A model generated the notes under the pieces. The model was not told where the DNA came from. It worked only from the letters and a program-made list of their open reading frames with translations, and did no database searches. The translations under genes were made by a program, and so were the position numbers. 64,000 bases of DNA, taken from Bacteroidota bacterium (GTDB taxonomy: Bacteria; Bacteroidota; Bacteroidia; Flavobacteriales; Flavobacteriaceae). Positions 1-7,900 of the stretch are shown here, one piece after another. Within the stretch, counting starts at the first letter, position 1. Each line of letters opens with the position of its first letter. The stretch is from NCBI GenBank assembly GCA_947447375.1, contig CANFJB010000010.1:28412-92411 (forward strand), given 5' to 3'.

Positions 1-687
1 TTCCTTTAGCGGTTCTGGGTTATGAGGGAAATGCCCGTTGGGTTCGCAATATAATTTCACCACTTCAACCCCCATTTGCTCAAGCAATTTAGGAATTATG
101 ATTCCCCCAGAAGAGTTCACAGCATCAACAACGACTTTGTATTTGCGTTTAGCGACAATTTCAACATCTACTAAAGGCAGGTTTAAAACTTCGTCAACGT
201 GAATATCCATGTAGGCTTCGTTTTCAGAAATTGTACCTAAATCATCCACTTCAGAAAAGACAAACGATTCGTCTTCAGCGATTTTTAAAATCAATTCTCC
301 TTCAGCAGCGCTCAGGAACTCCCCTTTGCTATTCAATAATTTTAGGGCGTTCCATTGCTTCGGATTGTGAGAAGCAGTTAGGATAATACCACCATCGGCT
401 TTCTCTAACGGAACTGCAATTTCAACTGTGGGAGTCGTTGACAAACCTAAATCGATGATGTCAATTCCCAATCCTATTAATGTATTGGTAATTAAATTGT
501 GAATCATAGGGCCCGAAATTCTGGCATCGCGACCTACAACCACCGTTAATTTTTCTTTATTGCTATTGTTTTTAAGGAATGTTCCATAGGCCGAAGCAAA
601 TTTTACTGCGTCAACTGGCGTTAAATTATCACCTACTACCCCACCTATAGTGCCACGAATTCCTGAAATTGATTTTATTAAAGTCAT
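1..687 (-). CDS. glmM: Phosphoglucosamine/phosphomannomutase family protein, N-terminal part (cut by window edge)
   Basis: Reading the reverse strand from an ATG at 685-687 gives 229 codons that run off the left edge without a stop. The protein opens MTLIKSISGIRGTIGG, typical of alpha-D-phosphohexomutases, and carries the active-site phosphoserine loop TASHNP around residue 130 and a GRDAR motif near residue 52. The family interconverts hexose 1- and 6-phosphates in the cytoplasm. In Bacteroidota this form is usually annotated phosphoglucosamine mutase (glucosamine-6-P to glucosamine-1-P for UDP-GlcNAc synthesis), but phosphomannomutase activity is an alternative, because the discriminating sugar-binding loop lies outside the window. 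A TATATTTG -7 box sits 18 bases upstream. Confidence 0.85.
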   Translation of the reverse strand, partial: MTLIKSISGIRGTIGGVVGDNLTPVDAVKFASAYGTFLKNNSNKEKLTVVVGRDARISGPMIHNLITNTLIGLGIDIIDLGLSTTPTVEIAVPLEKADGGIILTASHNPKQWNALKLLNSKGEFLSAAEGELILKIAEDESFVFSEVDDLGTISENEAYMDIHVDEVLNLPLVDVEIVAKRKYKVVVDAVNSSGGIIIPKLLEQMGVEVVKLYCEPNGHFPHNPEPLKE

Positions 688-704
688 GATTAAATATATT
701 TATG

Positions 705-712
705 CAAATATA
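705..712 (-). promoter_or_regulatory. Putative Bacteroidota -7 box for the phosphohexomutase gene
   Basis: The reverse strand reads TATATTTGC here, an exact match to the flavobacterial TAnnTTTG -7 element, with its 3' end 18 bases before the ATG. A -33 TTG at the normal spacing is not evident, so this is a motif-level call only. Confidence 0.4.
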
Positions 713-767
713 ATAATTTGATGTAGGATTAAAGATTCATTTGGAATAAAATTCATAATTTCGGGGA

Positions 768-1352
768 ATGAATTTTCTAGCGCACATTTACCTTTCTGGG
801 TCCTCAGACTTAATAAAAATTGGCAACTTTATGGCCGATGGAGTTCGTGGAAACCAATACTTGACTTATGATTCTGAAATTCAAAAAGGAATTGTCCTTC
901 ACCGTGCGATAGATACTTTTACAGACGCTCATCCGATATTTCGAAAATGCACCAAACGATTGCACTCGGAATACCACCATTATTCTGGGGTTATTGTCGA
1001 TGTATTTTTCGATCACTTTTTAGCTAAAAATTGGAAAACCTATTCTGAAGAATCGCTTGAAAATTTTGTCTCAAATTTTTATACTTCATTAACCACTTAT
1101 GAAAACCATTTAACCGAAAAAGCGAAGATGATGCAACCCTACATGATTGAGCAAAACTGGTTATTGAATTACAGATCCATTGATGGAATTGAAAAAATAC
1201 TTACGCAAATGGACCGACGAACCAAAAACGTTTCGATGATGCGAAATTCTGTCACCGAATTAAAACTTTATTATTCGGAATTTGAACAAGATTTTACCCA
1301 TTTCTTTGAAGAATTACGAGCATTTTCTTCAAAAAAATTACTTACTTTGTAA
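768..1352 (+). CDS. Acyl carrier protein phosphodiesterase family protein (AcpH-like)
   Basis: The 194-residue protein opens MNFLAHIYLSG and has IGNFMADGVRG near residue 20 and HRAIDTFTDAHP near residue 45. These are the conserved Asp/His motifs of the ACP phosphodiesterase family (PF04336, HD-like fold). Family members hydrolyse the 4'-phosphopantetheine arm from holo-acyl carrier protein in the cytoplasm, and the length matches E. coli AcpH (193 aa). It is divergent from the phosphohexomutase gene and lies 19 bases upstream of an AlkD-like gene on the same strand, so the two could share a transcript. The family assignment is firm. The actual activity in Bacteroidota is inferred, since many paralogues are uncharacterised. 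Confidence 0.8.
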   Translation: MNFLAHIYLSGSSDLIKIGNFMADGVRGNQYLTYDSEIQKGIVLHRAIDTFTDAHPIFRKCTKRLHSEYHHYSGVIVDVFFDHFLAKNWKTYSEESLENFVSNFYTSLTTYENHLTEKAKMMQPYMIEQNWLLNYRSIDGIEKILTQMDRRTKNVSMMRNSVTELKLYYSEFEQDFTHFFEELRAFSSKKLLTL

Positions 1353-1371
1353 ATAAAATTTTTTACAATAA

Positions 1372-2040
1372 ATGAGTTTTATTTCACAATTAGAAGCTGC
1401 TTTCGACCAAAAAAGAAACGAAGAAAATGCCTTTCAAATGAAAAAGTACATGAAAAACTTGTTTTCATTTTATGGTATAAAATCGGAAGAAAGAAGGGCC
1501 ATTTTCCAAGATTTACTAAAATCAAACATACAAGAAATTTCTGAAAATTATAGAGAAATCGCATTGACTTTATTGAAAGAGGAATTTCGTGAATTGCATT
1601 ATTGCGGAATTGAAATTCTGATTAAAAATTTGAAAAAAAACTATCAAAAAGACGATGTTAAATTGATAGAAACCTTTTTGATAACCAATTCTTGGTGGGA
1701 CAGCGTGGATACTATTTCGAAATATCTATTGGGGCAATATTTAATTGAATTCCCAAAAGAAACCGAAAAAGTAATAGAACGCTTTTCAAATTCCGAGAAT
1801 AGGTGGTTGAATCGAAGCGCCATTATTTTCCAATTGGGCTATAAAAAGAATACCAATCACGAATTGCTATTTTCAGAATGTGTAAAACACTCTCAATCGA
1901 AAGATTTTTTTATCCAAAAGGCAATCGGCTGGGCTTTAAGAGAATACGGAAGCGTAAATCCAGGTTTGGTACTGAATTTTGTAAATAACACCGATTTGAA
2001 ACCGTTGAGCAGAAAAGAAGCCATAAGAAAATTGATATAA
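1372..2040 (+). CDS. DNA alkylation repair protein, AlkD-like HEAT-repeat glycosylase
   Basis: The 222-residue all-helical protein shows the AlkD-family (PF08713) signatures NSWWDSVDTIS near residue 106, RWLNRSAIIFQLGYK near residue 144 and FFIQKAIGWALREYG near residue 180. AlkD enzymes use a curved array of HEAT-like repeats to excise positively charged alkylated bases such as N3-methyladenine and N7-methylguanine. The Trp and Asp of the WWDSVD segment correspond to the family's catalytic surface. It follows the ACP phosphodiesterase gene by 19 bases and precedes the chloride transporter gene by 38 bases on the same strand. No signal peptide is seen, so it is cytoplasmic. Confidence 0.85.
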   Translation: MSFISQLEAAFDQKRNEENAFQMKKYMKNLFSFYGIKSEERRAIFQDLLKSNIQEISENYREIALTLLKEEFRELHYCGIEILIKNLKKNYQKDDVKLIETFLITNSWWDSVDTISKYLLGQYLIEFPKETEKVIERFSNSENRWLNRSAIIFQLGYKKNTNHELLFSECVKHSQSKDFFIQKAIGWALREYGSVNPGLVLNFVNNTDLKPLSRKEAIRKLI

Positions 2041-2062
2041 CAATATAATAAAAGTAATTTCG
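2032..2062 (+). promoter_or_regulatory. Possible promoter for the CLC transporter gene
   Basis: TTG (2032-2034), a 20-base spacer and TAATTTCG (2055-2062) resemble the flavobacterial TTG-N17-23-TAnnTTTG layout, with one mismatch in the -7 box. It overlaps the end of the AlkD-like gene and ends 16 bases before the CLC start codon. Confidence 0.3.
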
Positions 2063-2078
2063 CACCTTACTAAACACA

Positions 2079-3863
2079 ATGCTGAAAAGAATCGTATATA
2101 AATTGGAGTCTGCTGTGGGATGGGCGCAATCAAAACTGACAGAAAAACAGTTCATTTTCATGTCGAGCGTATTGGTTGGAATCTCATCGGCTGCAGCTGT
2201 AATTATCTTAAAGAGTTTTGCGCATTCGGTATTTTCATTTGCCACAGAAATCAACGGAATTTTAAAATTGAGTTTCATCAATAGTGTTTTACCAATTGTA
2301 GGAATTCTATTGACGCTATTTGTTGTAAAACGACTTTTAGGCGGTACCATTGAAAAAGGAACGTCACAGATTTTATATGCTGTAGCAAAAAAATCGAGTA
2401 TTATTCCGAAAAAACAAATGTATGCGCAAATTGTAACCAGCTCGTTAACAGTTGGTTTAGGAGGTTCTGCGGGTTTGGAAAGTCCCATCGTTATTACCGG
2501 AGCGGCATTTGGATCTAATTATTCACAACGGTATAAATTAAGTTATAAAGACAGAACTTTATTAATAGGTTGCGGCGTTGCGGCAGGAATTGCAGCAGCA
2601 TTTAACGCCCCAATTGCAGGAGTTTTATTTGCAATAGAAGTGCTTTTAGTCGATGTGAGTATTTCAGCATTTACACCAATAATGATTGCTGCAGCAACAG
2701 GCGCTTTAGTTTCTGAAATGGTTTTAGACGAAAGTATTTTGTTAAATTTCGATCAAAAGCAATCGTTCAATTATCACTTTACTCCATATTATATTATGCT
2801 GGGAATTTTCGCCGGATTTATTGCGGTTTATTATTCTAGGAATTTTCAAAGAGTGGAACACTTTTTCGGAAGATTGAAATTGAGTGCGTATAAAAAAGGG
2901 ATTTTTGGTGCGTCATTATTAGCGATAATCATTTTTGTATTTCCAACATTATTTGGTGAAGGTTATGAAAGTATTCGGACTTTATCAGAAAATGATCCTG
3001 GACAATTATTAGAAAACACGCTATTTAGTGATTTCAGAAACAATAGCTGGGCGTTATTAATTTTCGTTGGTGCTACGATGTTGTTGAAGGTTTTTGCAAC
3101 GGGAATTACAATTGGTAGTGGTGGAAACGGAGGAAATTTTGCTCCATCCTTATTTTTAGGCTCTTACACTGGATTTTTCTTTTCGAAATTGATTAATTTA
3201 ACCGGGTTTACCAAGTTGCCAATAAGTAATTTTACTATGGTGGGAATGGCAGGAATATTAAGCGGATTGTTTCATGCACCTTTAACTGCAATATTTCTAA
3301 TAGCTGAAATTACTGGTGGTTACGACTTAATGATACCGCTGATGATTGTTTCTTCAATTAGTTTTGCAATTTCAAAAAGATTTGAAAAACACTCTTTGGA
3401 TGTGAAAAATTTAGCTCGAAAAGGAAATGCATTTACAAGTAATAAAGACACTAATATTTTAGCCACTTTAGATATAAATTCTATTATTCAAACCGATTAT
3501 TTAACGGTTAAATTGGAAAATAATTTGTTGGCTTTGGTTGAGTTAATTTCCCACTCAGATCAGGTAGTTTTTGCAGTAGTTAATGACGAGAGGGAATTAA
3601 TTGGTGTGATTTATTTTAATGAAATTCGCGAAATTATTTTCAGCGATTTCAAGGTAAAATACACACCGATAAACGAAGTTATGCATCCTCCGAAAGAAAT
3701 TATCTACCCAACGGATAGCATGGAAACGGTAATGGATAAATTTGAAAAGGCCAAAGTCGTTTTCCTACCGGTGATTAAAAATGGAAAATACCACGGGTTT
3801 ATCTCCAAATCGAATGCGCTTGAAGCCTATCGAAGTATGTTGAAAACAATGACAATTGAGTAA
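2079..3863 (+). CDS. CLC-type chloride channel/antiporter with C-terminal CBS domains
   Basis: This 594-residue inner-membrane protein has about ten hydrophobic helices in residues 25-445 and a cytoplasmic CBS pair in residues 465-585. The CLC ion-path motifs are visible: GLGGSAGLESP (residues 126-136, gating glutamate E134 equivalent to Glu148 of ClC-ec1), FNAPIAGVLFAIE (to E187) and GGNGGNFAPSLFLG near residue 350, which matches GxFxP. The position matching the inner proton glutamate Glu203 of ClC-ec1 appears to be V188. The protein therefore keeps the external gate but lacks the canonical internal proton site, so transporter versus channel behaviour cannot be told. CBS domains usually sense adenine nucleotides. 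Confidence 0.9.
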   Translation: MLKRIVYKLESAVGWAQSKLTEKQFIFMSSVLVGISSAAAVIILKSFAHSVFSFATEINGILKLSFINSVLPIVGILLTLFVVKRLLGGTIEKGTSQILYAVAKKSSIIPKKQMYAQIVTSSLTVGLGGSAGLESPIVITGAAFGSNYSQRYKLSYKDRTLLIGCGVAAGIAAAFNAPIAGVLFAIEVLLVDVSISAFTPIMIAAATGALVSEMVLDESILLNFDQKQSFNYHFTPYYIMLGIFAGFIAVYYSRNFQRVEHFFGRLKLSAYKKGIFGASLLAIIIFVFPTLFGEGYESIRTLSENDPGQLLENTLFSDFRNNSWALLIFVGATMLLKVFATGITIGSGGNGGNFAPSLFLGSYTGFFFSKLINLTGFTKLPISNFTMVGMAGILSGLFHAPLTAIFLIAEITGGYDLMIPLMIVSSISFAISKRFEKHSLDVKNLARKGNAFTSNKDTNILATLDINSIIQTDYLTVKLENNLLALVELISHSDQVVFAVVNDERELIGVIYFNEIREIIFSDFKVKYTPINEVMHPPKEIIYPTDSMETVMDKFEKAKVVFLPVIKNGKYHGFISKSNALEAYRSMLKTMTIE

Positions 3864-3926
3864 ATTGAAGTTCAAGTATTAACAAAATCTTGATAAGCGT
3901 TGTATCGAAAGTTAAAATCAAAATGG

Positions 3927-3934
3927 TAACTTTG
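3927..3934 (+). promoter_or_regulatory. Putative -7 box for uvrA
   Basis: TAACTTTG followed by C matches the flavobacterial -7 consensus TAnnTTTG exactly. The box ends 8 bases before the first ATG, so transcription would begin at or next to the start codon (see findings). A TTG at 3900-3902 lies 24 bases upstream, slightly longer than the usual spacer. Confidence 0.5.
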
Positions 3935-3941
3935 CGTTTTG

Positions 3942-6782
3942 ATGAAAAATATGCTAGAGAAAGATAATACTATTGAAGTTTTAGGAGCGAGAGTTCACAA
4001 TCTGAAAAATATTGACGTTTCCATTCCAAGAGAAAAATTGGTTGTTATTACTGGGCTTTCGGGTTCTGGTAAATCTTCATTAGCATTTGACACCATTTAT
4101 GCGGAAGGACAACGAAGATATGTCGAGACTTTTTCGGCGTATGCGCGTCAATTTCTTGGTGGTTTAGAACGACCTGATGTTGATAAAATTGACGGACTTT
4201 CTCCTGTAATTGCAATAGAACAAAAAACAACTAGCAAAAGTCCGCGTTCTACGGTGGGAACTATCACTGAGATTTATGATTTTCTTCGATTGCTTTATGC
4301 TCGTGGTGGCGATGCCTATAGTTATAATACTGGAGAAAAAATGGTTTCCTACAATGATGAGCAAATTAAAGATTTGATCATAAAAGATTTTAATGGAAAA
4401 CGTATAAATATTCTAGCGCCTGTAATAAAAGCTCGAAAAGGACATTATGGTGAATTATTCCAACAAATTGCCAAACAAGGATTTCTGAAAGTTCGTGTCA
4501 ACGGAGAAATAAAAGACATCACTGTTGGAATGAAATTAGACCGCTACAAAACACACGATATTGAAATTGTTATTGATCGAGTGCTAATAGATTCAACGGA
4601 TGACAATGAAAAGAGAGTTTTAGAAAGTATCAAAACGGCGATGCATCACGGTGAAAATGTGATCATGGTTTTGGATCAAGATTCTGATATCGTTCGTTAT
4701 TTTAGTCGGAATTTAATGTGTCCTACTACAGGGATTTCATATCAAAATCCAGAGCCAAATTTGTTTTCATTCAATTCCCCAAAAGGAGCTTGCGATCACT
4801 GTAATGGTTTAGGAACTGTCAATGAAATTAACGTTAAAAAGATTATTCCAAATCCTAAACTATCCATAAAAAGTGGTGGTTTTGCGCCCTTAGGCGAATA
4901 CAAATCGACATGGATTTTCAAGCAATTGGAGATTATCGGAGAAAAATACAATTTCAAAATTACCGATCCAATTGAGAAAATTTCAGAGGAAGCTATGGAA
5001 ATCATACTTAATGGTGGAAAAGATAAATTCTCGGTAGAGTCAAAAACATTGGGAATTACCAAAGAATATAAAATTGATTTTGAAGGGATTTCTCACTTTA
5101 TAAAAAACCAACATGATGAAAGTGGTTCGGCAACAATAAAGCGTTGGGCTTCTGGATTTATGGACGAAGTAAAATGTCCCGTTTGTGAAGGTTCGAGATT
5201 AAAAAAAGAATCTTTGTTTTTCAAAATAAACGAAAAAAACATCGTTGAATTAAGCGATTTAGATATTTCTGATTTAACCAATTGGTTTAACGATTTAGAT
5301 ACGCATTTATCTGACAAACAAAAACTTATAGCCTCTGAGGTAATTAAAGAGATTAAGGATAGATTGAACTTTTTAATGAATGTAGGTTTGGATTATTTGG
5401 CTTTAAGCCGAAGTTCAAAATCTTTATCTGGCGGTGAGGCGCAACGCATCCGATTGGCAACGCAAATTGGTTCACAGTTGGTTGGTGTTTTGTATATTTT
5501 AGATGAACCAAGTATTGGTTTGCACCAAAGAGACAACGACAAATTGATTCATTCTTTAGAACAACTACGAGATATTGGAAATTCTGTAATTGTGGTTGAA
5601 CACGACAAAGACATGATTGAGCGTGCCGATTATGTGATCGATATCGGTCCGAAAGCTGGAAAATTTGGTGGTCAAATAATTAGCAAAGGAACACCGGCTG
5701 AAATACTGAAAGAACATACAATTACTGCGATGTACCTAAATGGCGAGATGAAAATTGAAGTTCCAAAAAAGAGACGCTCAGGAAATGGCAAAACTTTAAA
5801 ATTATCTGGTGCCTCAGGAAATAACTTAAAGAATGTAACGATTGAAATACCACTTGGCCAACTCACTTGCGTAACGGGAGTTTCGGGAAGTGGAAAATCA
5901 ACGTTGATAAACGAGACGCTTTATCCTATATTGAATGCCTATTATTTTAATGGGGTGAAAAAGCCAAAACCATATAAGAAAATTGAGGGTTTAGAACACA
6001 TAGATAAAGTAATTGACATCGATCAAAGTCCGATTGGAAGAACACCGAGATCAAATCCTGCAACGTATACAGAGGTATTTACAGAAATTAGAAATCTATT
6101 TACGATGACTTCTGAAAGTATGATTCGCGGTTATAAAGCGGGAAGATTTAGTTTTAATGTTGCTGGCGGAAGATGCGAAACTTGTGAAGGTTCGGGAGTT
6201 AGAACAATTGAAATGAACTTTTTACCCGATGTTTATGTAGAATGTGAAACGTGTCAAGGAAAGAGATTTAACAGAGAAACACTTGAGATACGATACAAAG
6301 GAAAATCAATTTCGGATGTATTGAATATGACCGTTGATGAGGCAGTTCCGTTTTTTGAAATGATACCAAAAATTCATCGAAAAATAAAAACCATTCAGGA
6401 TGTTGGCTTGGGCTATATTACTCTTGGTCAGCAAAGTACTACCCTTTCTGGTGGCGAAGCACAACGAATTAAACTGGCAGGTGAATTGTCAAAAAAAGAT
6501 ACTGGAAATACGTTTTACATACTTGACGAACCTACTACGGGACTTCATTTTGAAGACATTAGAGTGTTAATGGAAGTCATCAATAAATTAGTCGATAAAG
6601 GAAATACCATATTAATTATTGAACACAATATGGACGTAATTAAATTGGCGGATTACATTATTGATATTGGTCCCGAAGGCGGAAAAGGTGGCGGAGAAGT
6701 TGTTGCCAAAGGGACTCCAGAAGAAATTGTAAAAAATAAAAAAAGCTACACTGCTCAATTTTTAAAAAAAGAGTTACTTTAG
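3942..6782 (+). CDS. uvrA: Excinuclease ABC subunit UvrA
   Basis: This full-length 946-residue UvrA (E. coli 940) is the damage-recognition ATPase of nucleotide excision repair, which loads UvrB onto lesions. Visible features are Walker A GLSGSGKSS near residue 40, a first zinc module with CDHC near residue 285 and CPVC near residue 410, and a first signature LSGGEAQRI near residue 497. The second Walker A is GVSGSGKST near residue 647, the second zinc module CETCEGSG and CETCQGKR lies near residue 745, and the second signature LSGGEAQRI is near residue 833. I chose the ATG at 3942; a TTG directly before it is also in frame, and a second ATG lies at 3951. It is probably monocistronic, with its own -7 box. 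Confidence 0.97.
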   Translation: MKNMLEKDNTIEVLGARVHNLKNIDVSIPREKLVVITGLSGSGKSSLAFDTIYAEGQRRYVETFSAYARQFLGGLERPDVDKIDGLSPVIAIEQKTTSKSPRSTVGTITEIYDFLRLLYARGGDAYSYNTGEKMVSYNDEQIKDLIIKDFNGKRINILAPVIKARKGHYGELFQQIAKQGFLKVRVNGEIKDITVGMKLDRYKTHDIEIVIDRVLIDSTDDNEKRVLESIKTAMHHGENVIMVLDQDSDIVRYFSRNLMCPTTGISYQNPEPNLFSFNSPKGACDHCNGLGTVNEINVKKIIPNPKLSIKSGGFAPLGEYKSTWIFKQLEIIGEKYNFKITDPIEKISEEAMEIILNGGKDKFSVESKTLGITKEYKIDFEGISHFIKNQHDESGSATIKRWASGFMDEVKCPVCEGSRLKKESLFFKINEKNIVELSDLDISDLTNWFNDLDTHLSDKQKLIASEVIKEIKDRLNFLMNVGLDYLALSRSSKSLSGGEAQRIRLATQIGSQLVGVLYILDEPSIGLHQRDNDKLIHSLEQLRDIGNSVIVVEHDKDMIERADYVIDIGPKAGKFGGQIISKGTPAEILKEHTITAMYLNGEMKIEVPKKRRSGNGKTLKLSGASGNNLKNVTIEIPLGQLTCVTGVSGSGKSTLINETLYPILNAYYFNGVKKPKPYKKIEGLEHIDKVIDIDQSPIGRTPRSNPATYTEVFTEIRNLFTMTSESMIRGYKAGRFSFNVAGGRCETCEGSGVRTIEMNFLPDVYVECETCQGKRFNRETLEIRYKGKSISDVLNMTVDEAVPFFEMIPKIHRKIKTIQDVGLGYITLGQQSTTLSGGEAQRIKLAGELSKKDTGNTFYILDEPTTGLHFEDIRVLMEVINKLVDKGNTILIIEHNMDVIKLADYIIDIGPEGGKGGGEVVAKGTPEEIVKNKKSYTAQFLKKELL

Positions 6783-6842
6783 TAGGCTGATTTTTTTTAA
6801 AATTTCGTAATTTTAAATACTAAACAGGAAAAATTCAATAAA

Positions 6843-6928
6843 CCCTAGCCCCGATGGCAGTGGAAATCCCACGTATTGCGAGGCACGAAGCAATCTCGTG
6901 GATTGCAACGAACAGCGGGAATAGCTCC
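6843..6928. repeat. Structured intergenic repeat, possible flavobacterial ncRNA element
   Basis: This is a GC-richer island in an AT-rich spacer that folds into nested stems. The outer stem is AGC/GCT plus CCCG (6850-6853) with CGGG (6916-6919). The middle stem is AATC-CACG (to 6873, one bulged C) with CGTGGATT (from 6897). The inner stem is ATTGC (6875-6879) with GCAAT (6890-6894). From memory, near-identical elements beginning CCCTAGCCCCGAT recur between genes in many Flavobacterium genomes, and they may correspond to a described flavobacterial RNA motif such as Flavo-1. I cannot confirm that name here. It lies 13 bases before the LOG-family start codon, and an open reading frame extending the LOG protein upstream through it is artefactual. 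Confidence 0.6.
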
Positions 6929-6941
6929 AAATAAAAACAAT

Positions 6942-7670
6942 ATGAAATTAGAAGATTTTAATAATGATGAGGATAAAGTAATTCAGGACAAACTGAAGCA
7001 AAAGACGTGGAATGAGATTCGGGCCAATGATTCATGGGCGATTTTCAAGATCATGGCGGAATTTGTGAATGGTTATGAAAGTATGAGTAGAATTGGGCCT
7101 TGCGTTACGATTTTTGGATCTGCAAGAACTAAAACTGATGATCCATTTTATTTATTAGCGGAGAAAATTGCTTTCAAAATTGGAAAAGCGGGCTACGGTG
7201 TAATTACTGGTGGTGGGCCTGGAATTATGGAAGCGGGTAATAAAGGCGCGAGTTTAGGCGGTGGTGCTTCGGTGGGATTGAATATTGATTTGCCTTTTGA
7301 GCAGCATTTTAACCCTTATATTGATCGCGATAAAAACTTGAATTTTGATTATTTCTTTGTTAGAAAAGTGATGTTTGTGAAATATTCTCAAGGGTTTGTA
7401 ATTATGCCTGGAGGGTTTGGTACATTAGACGAAATGTTTGAGGCGATTACGTTAATTCAGACAAAGAAAATAGGTAAATTTCCAATTATATTGGTTGGAA
7501 GATCCTTTTGGTCTGGGCTTATGGAATGGATAAAAACGGTATTAATTGAGCAATATAAAAATGTGAGTCCGGAGGATTTAAATTTGATAAAAATTGTAGA
7601 TACTGAAGATGAAGTGATTGAAGTATTGGATAATTTCTATAAAAAATACAATTTATCGCCGAATTTCTAA
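6942..7670 (+). CDS. LOG family protein (TIGR00730-type Rossmann-fold nucleotide hydrolase)
   Basis: The 242-residue cytoplasmic protein shows the LOG family hallmarks: TGGGPGIMEAGNKGA (near residue 82) and PGGFGTLDEMFE (near residue 152), the two motifs that bind the phosphate and ribose of nucleoside monophosphates. Characterised relatives release a base from cytokinin riboside or other nucleoside 5'-monophosphates, so a phosphoribohydrolase role is a family-level inference. The frame is open further upstream to 6876, but that part is encoded by the intergenic repeat, so the ATG at 6942 opening MKLEDFNNDEDK is preferred. A strong hairpin terminator follows at 7703. Confidence 0.85.
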   Translation: MKLEDFNNDEDKVIQDKLKQKTWNEIRANDSWAIFKIMAEFVNGYESMSRIGPCVTIFGSARTKTDDPFYLLAEKIAFKIGKAGYGVITGGGPGIMEAGNKGASLGGGASVGLNIDLPFEQHFNPYIDRDKNLNFDYFFVRKVMFVKYSQGFVIMPGGFGTLDEMFEAITLIQTKKIGKFPIILVGRSFWSGLMEWIKTVLIEQYKNVSPEDLNLIKIVDTEDEVIEVLDNFYKKYNLSPNF

Positions 7671-7702
7671 TATAAATATAGATTAGTAAATTAGATTAAA
7701 CA

Positions 7703-7746
7703 CCCAATTAAATTGATTGAAAAATACAATTTAATTGGGTTTTGTT
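7703..7746 (+). terminator. Rho-independent terminator after the LOG-family gene
   Basis: A 13-bp perfect stem, CCCAATTAAATTG (7703-7715) with CAATTTAATTGGG (7727-7739), is followed by a T-rich tract TTTTGTTT. Confidence 0.8.
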
Positions 7747-7864
7747 TAGTTAAAATATGTAAAACTTGAATATTTAATAATTATAGGTCGAGATATTAAG
7801 ATATCATTAGAGATAATTTAATTGTATTTTATTCGAAGTATTATGTAAATCAATCAATTTTGTA

Positions 7865-7872
7865 TATTTTTG
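7865..7872 (+). promoter_or_regulatory. Putative -7 box for the E1 dehydrogenase gene
   Basis: TATTTTTG matches TAnnTTTG, 28 bases before the start codon. No TTG is seen at the expected -33 distance. The background is AT-rich, so chance matches are possible. Confidence 0.35.
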
Positions 7873-7900
7873 TTACGATTTCAATTTAAAGAAATAAAAT

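Noticed and set aside
1910..2488. 192-codon - strand frame across the AlkD and CLC genes
   Set aside because: It lies opposite two well-supported genes and crosses their boundary; the protein has no family features.
6876..6941. N-terminal extension of the LOG-family protein (MRGTKQSRG...)
   Set aside because: This stretch is encoded by the structured intergenic repeat and has no homology to LOG proteins; the ATG at 6942 gives a normal family start.
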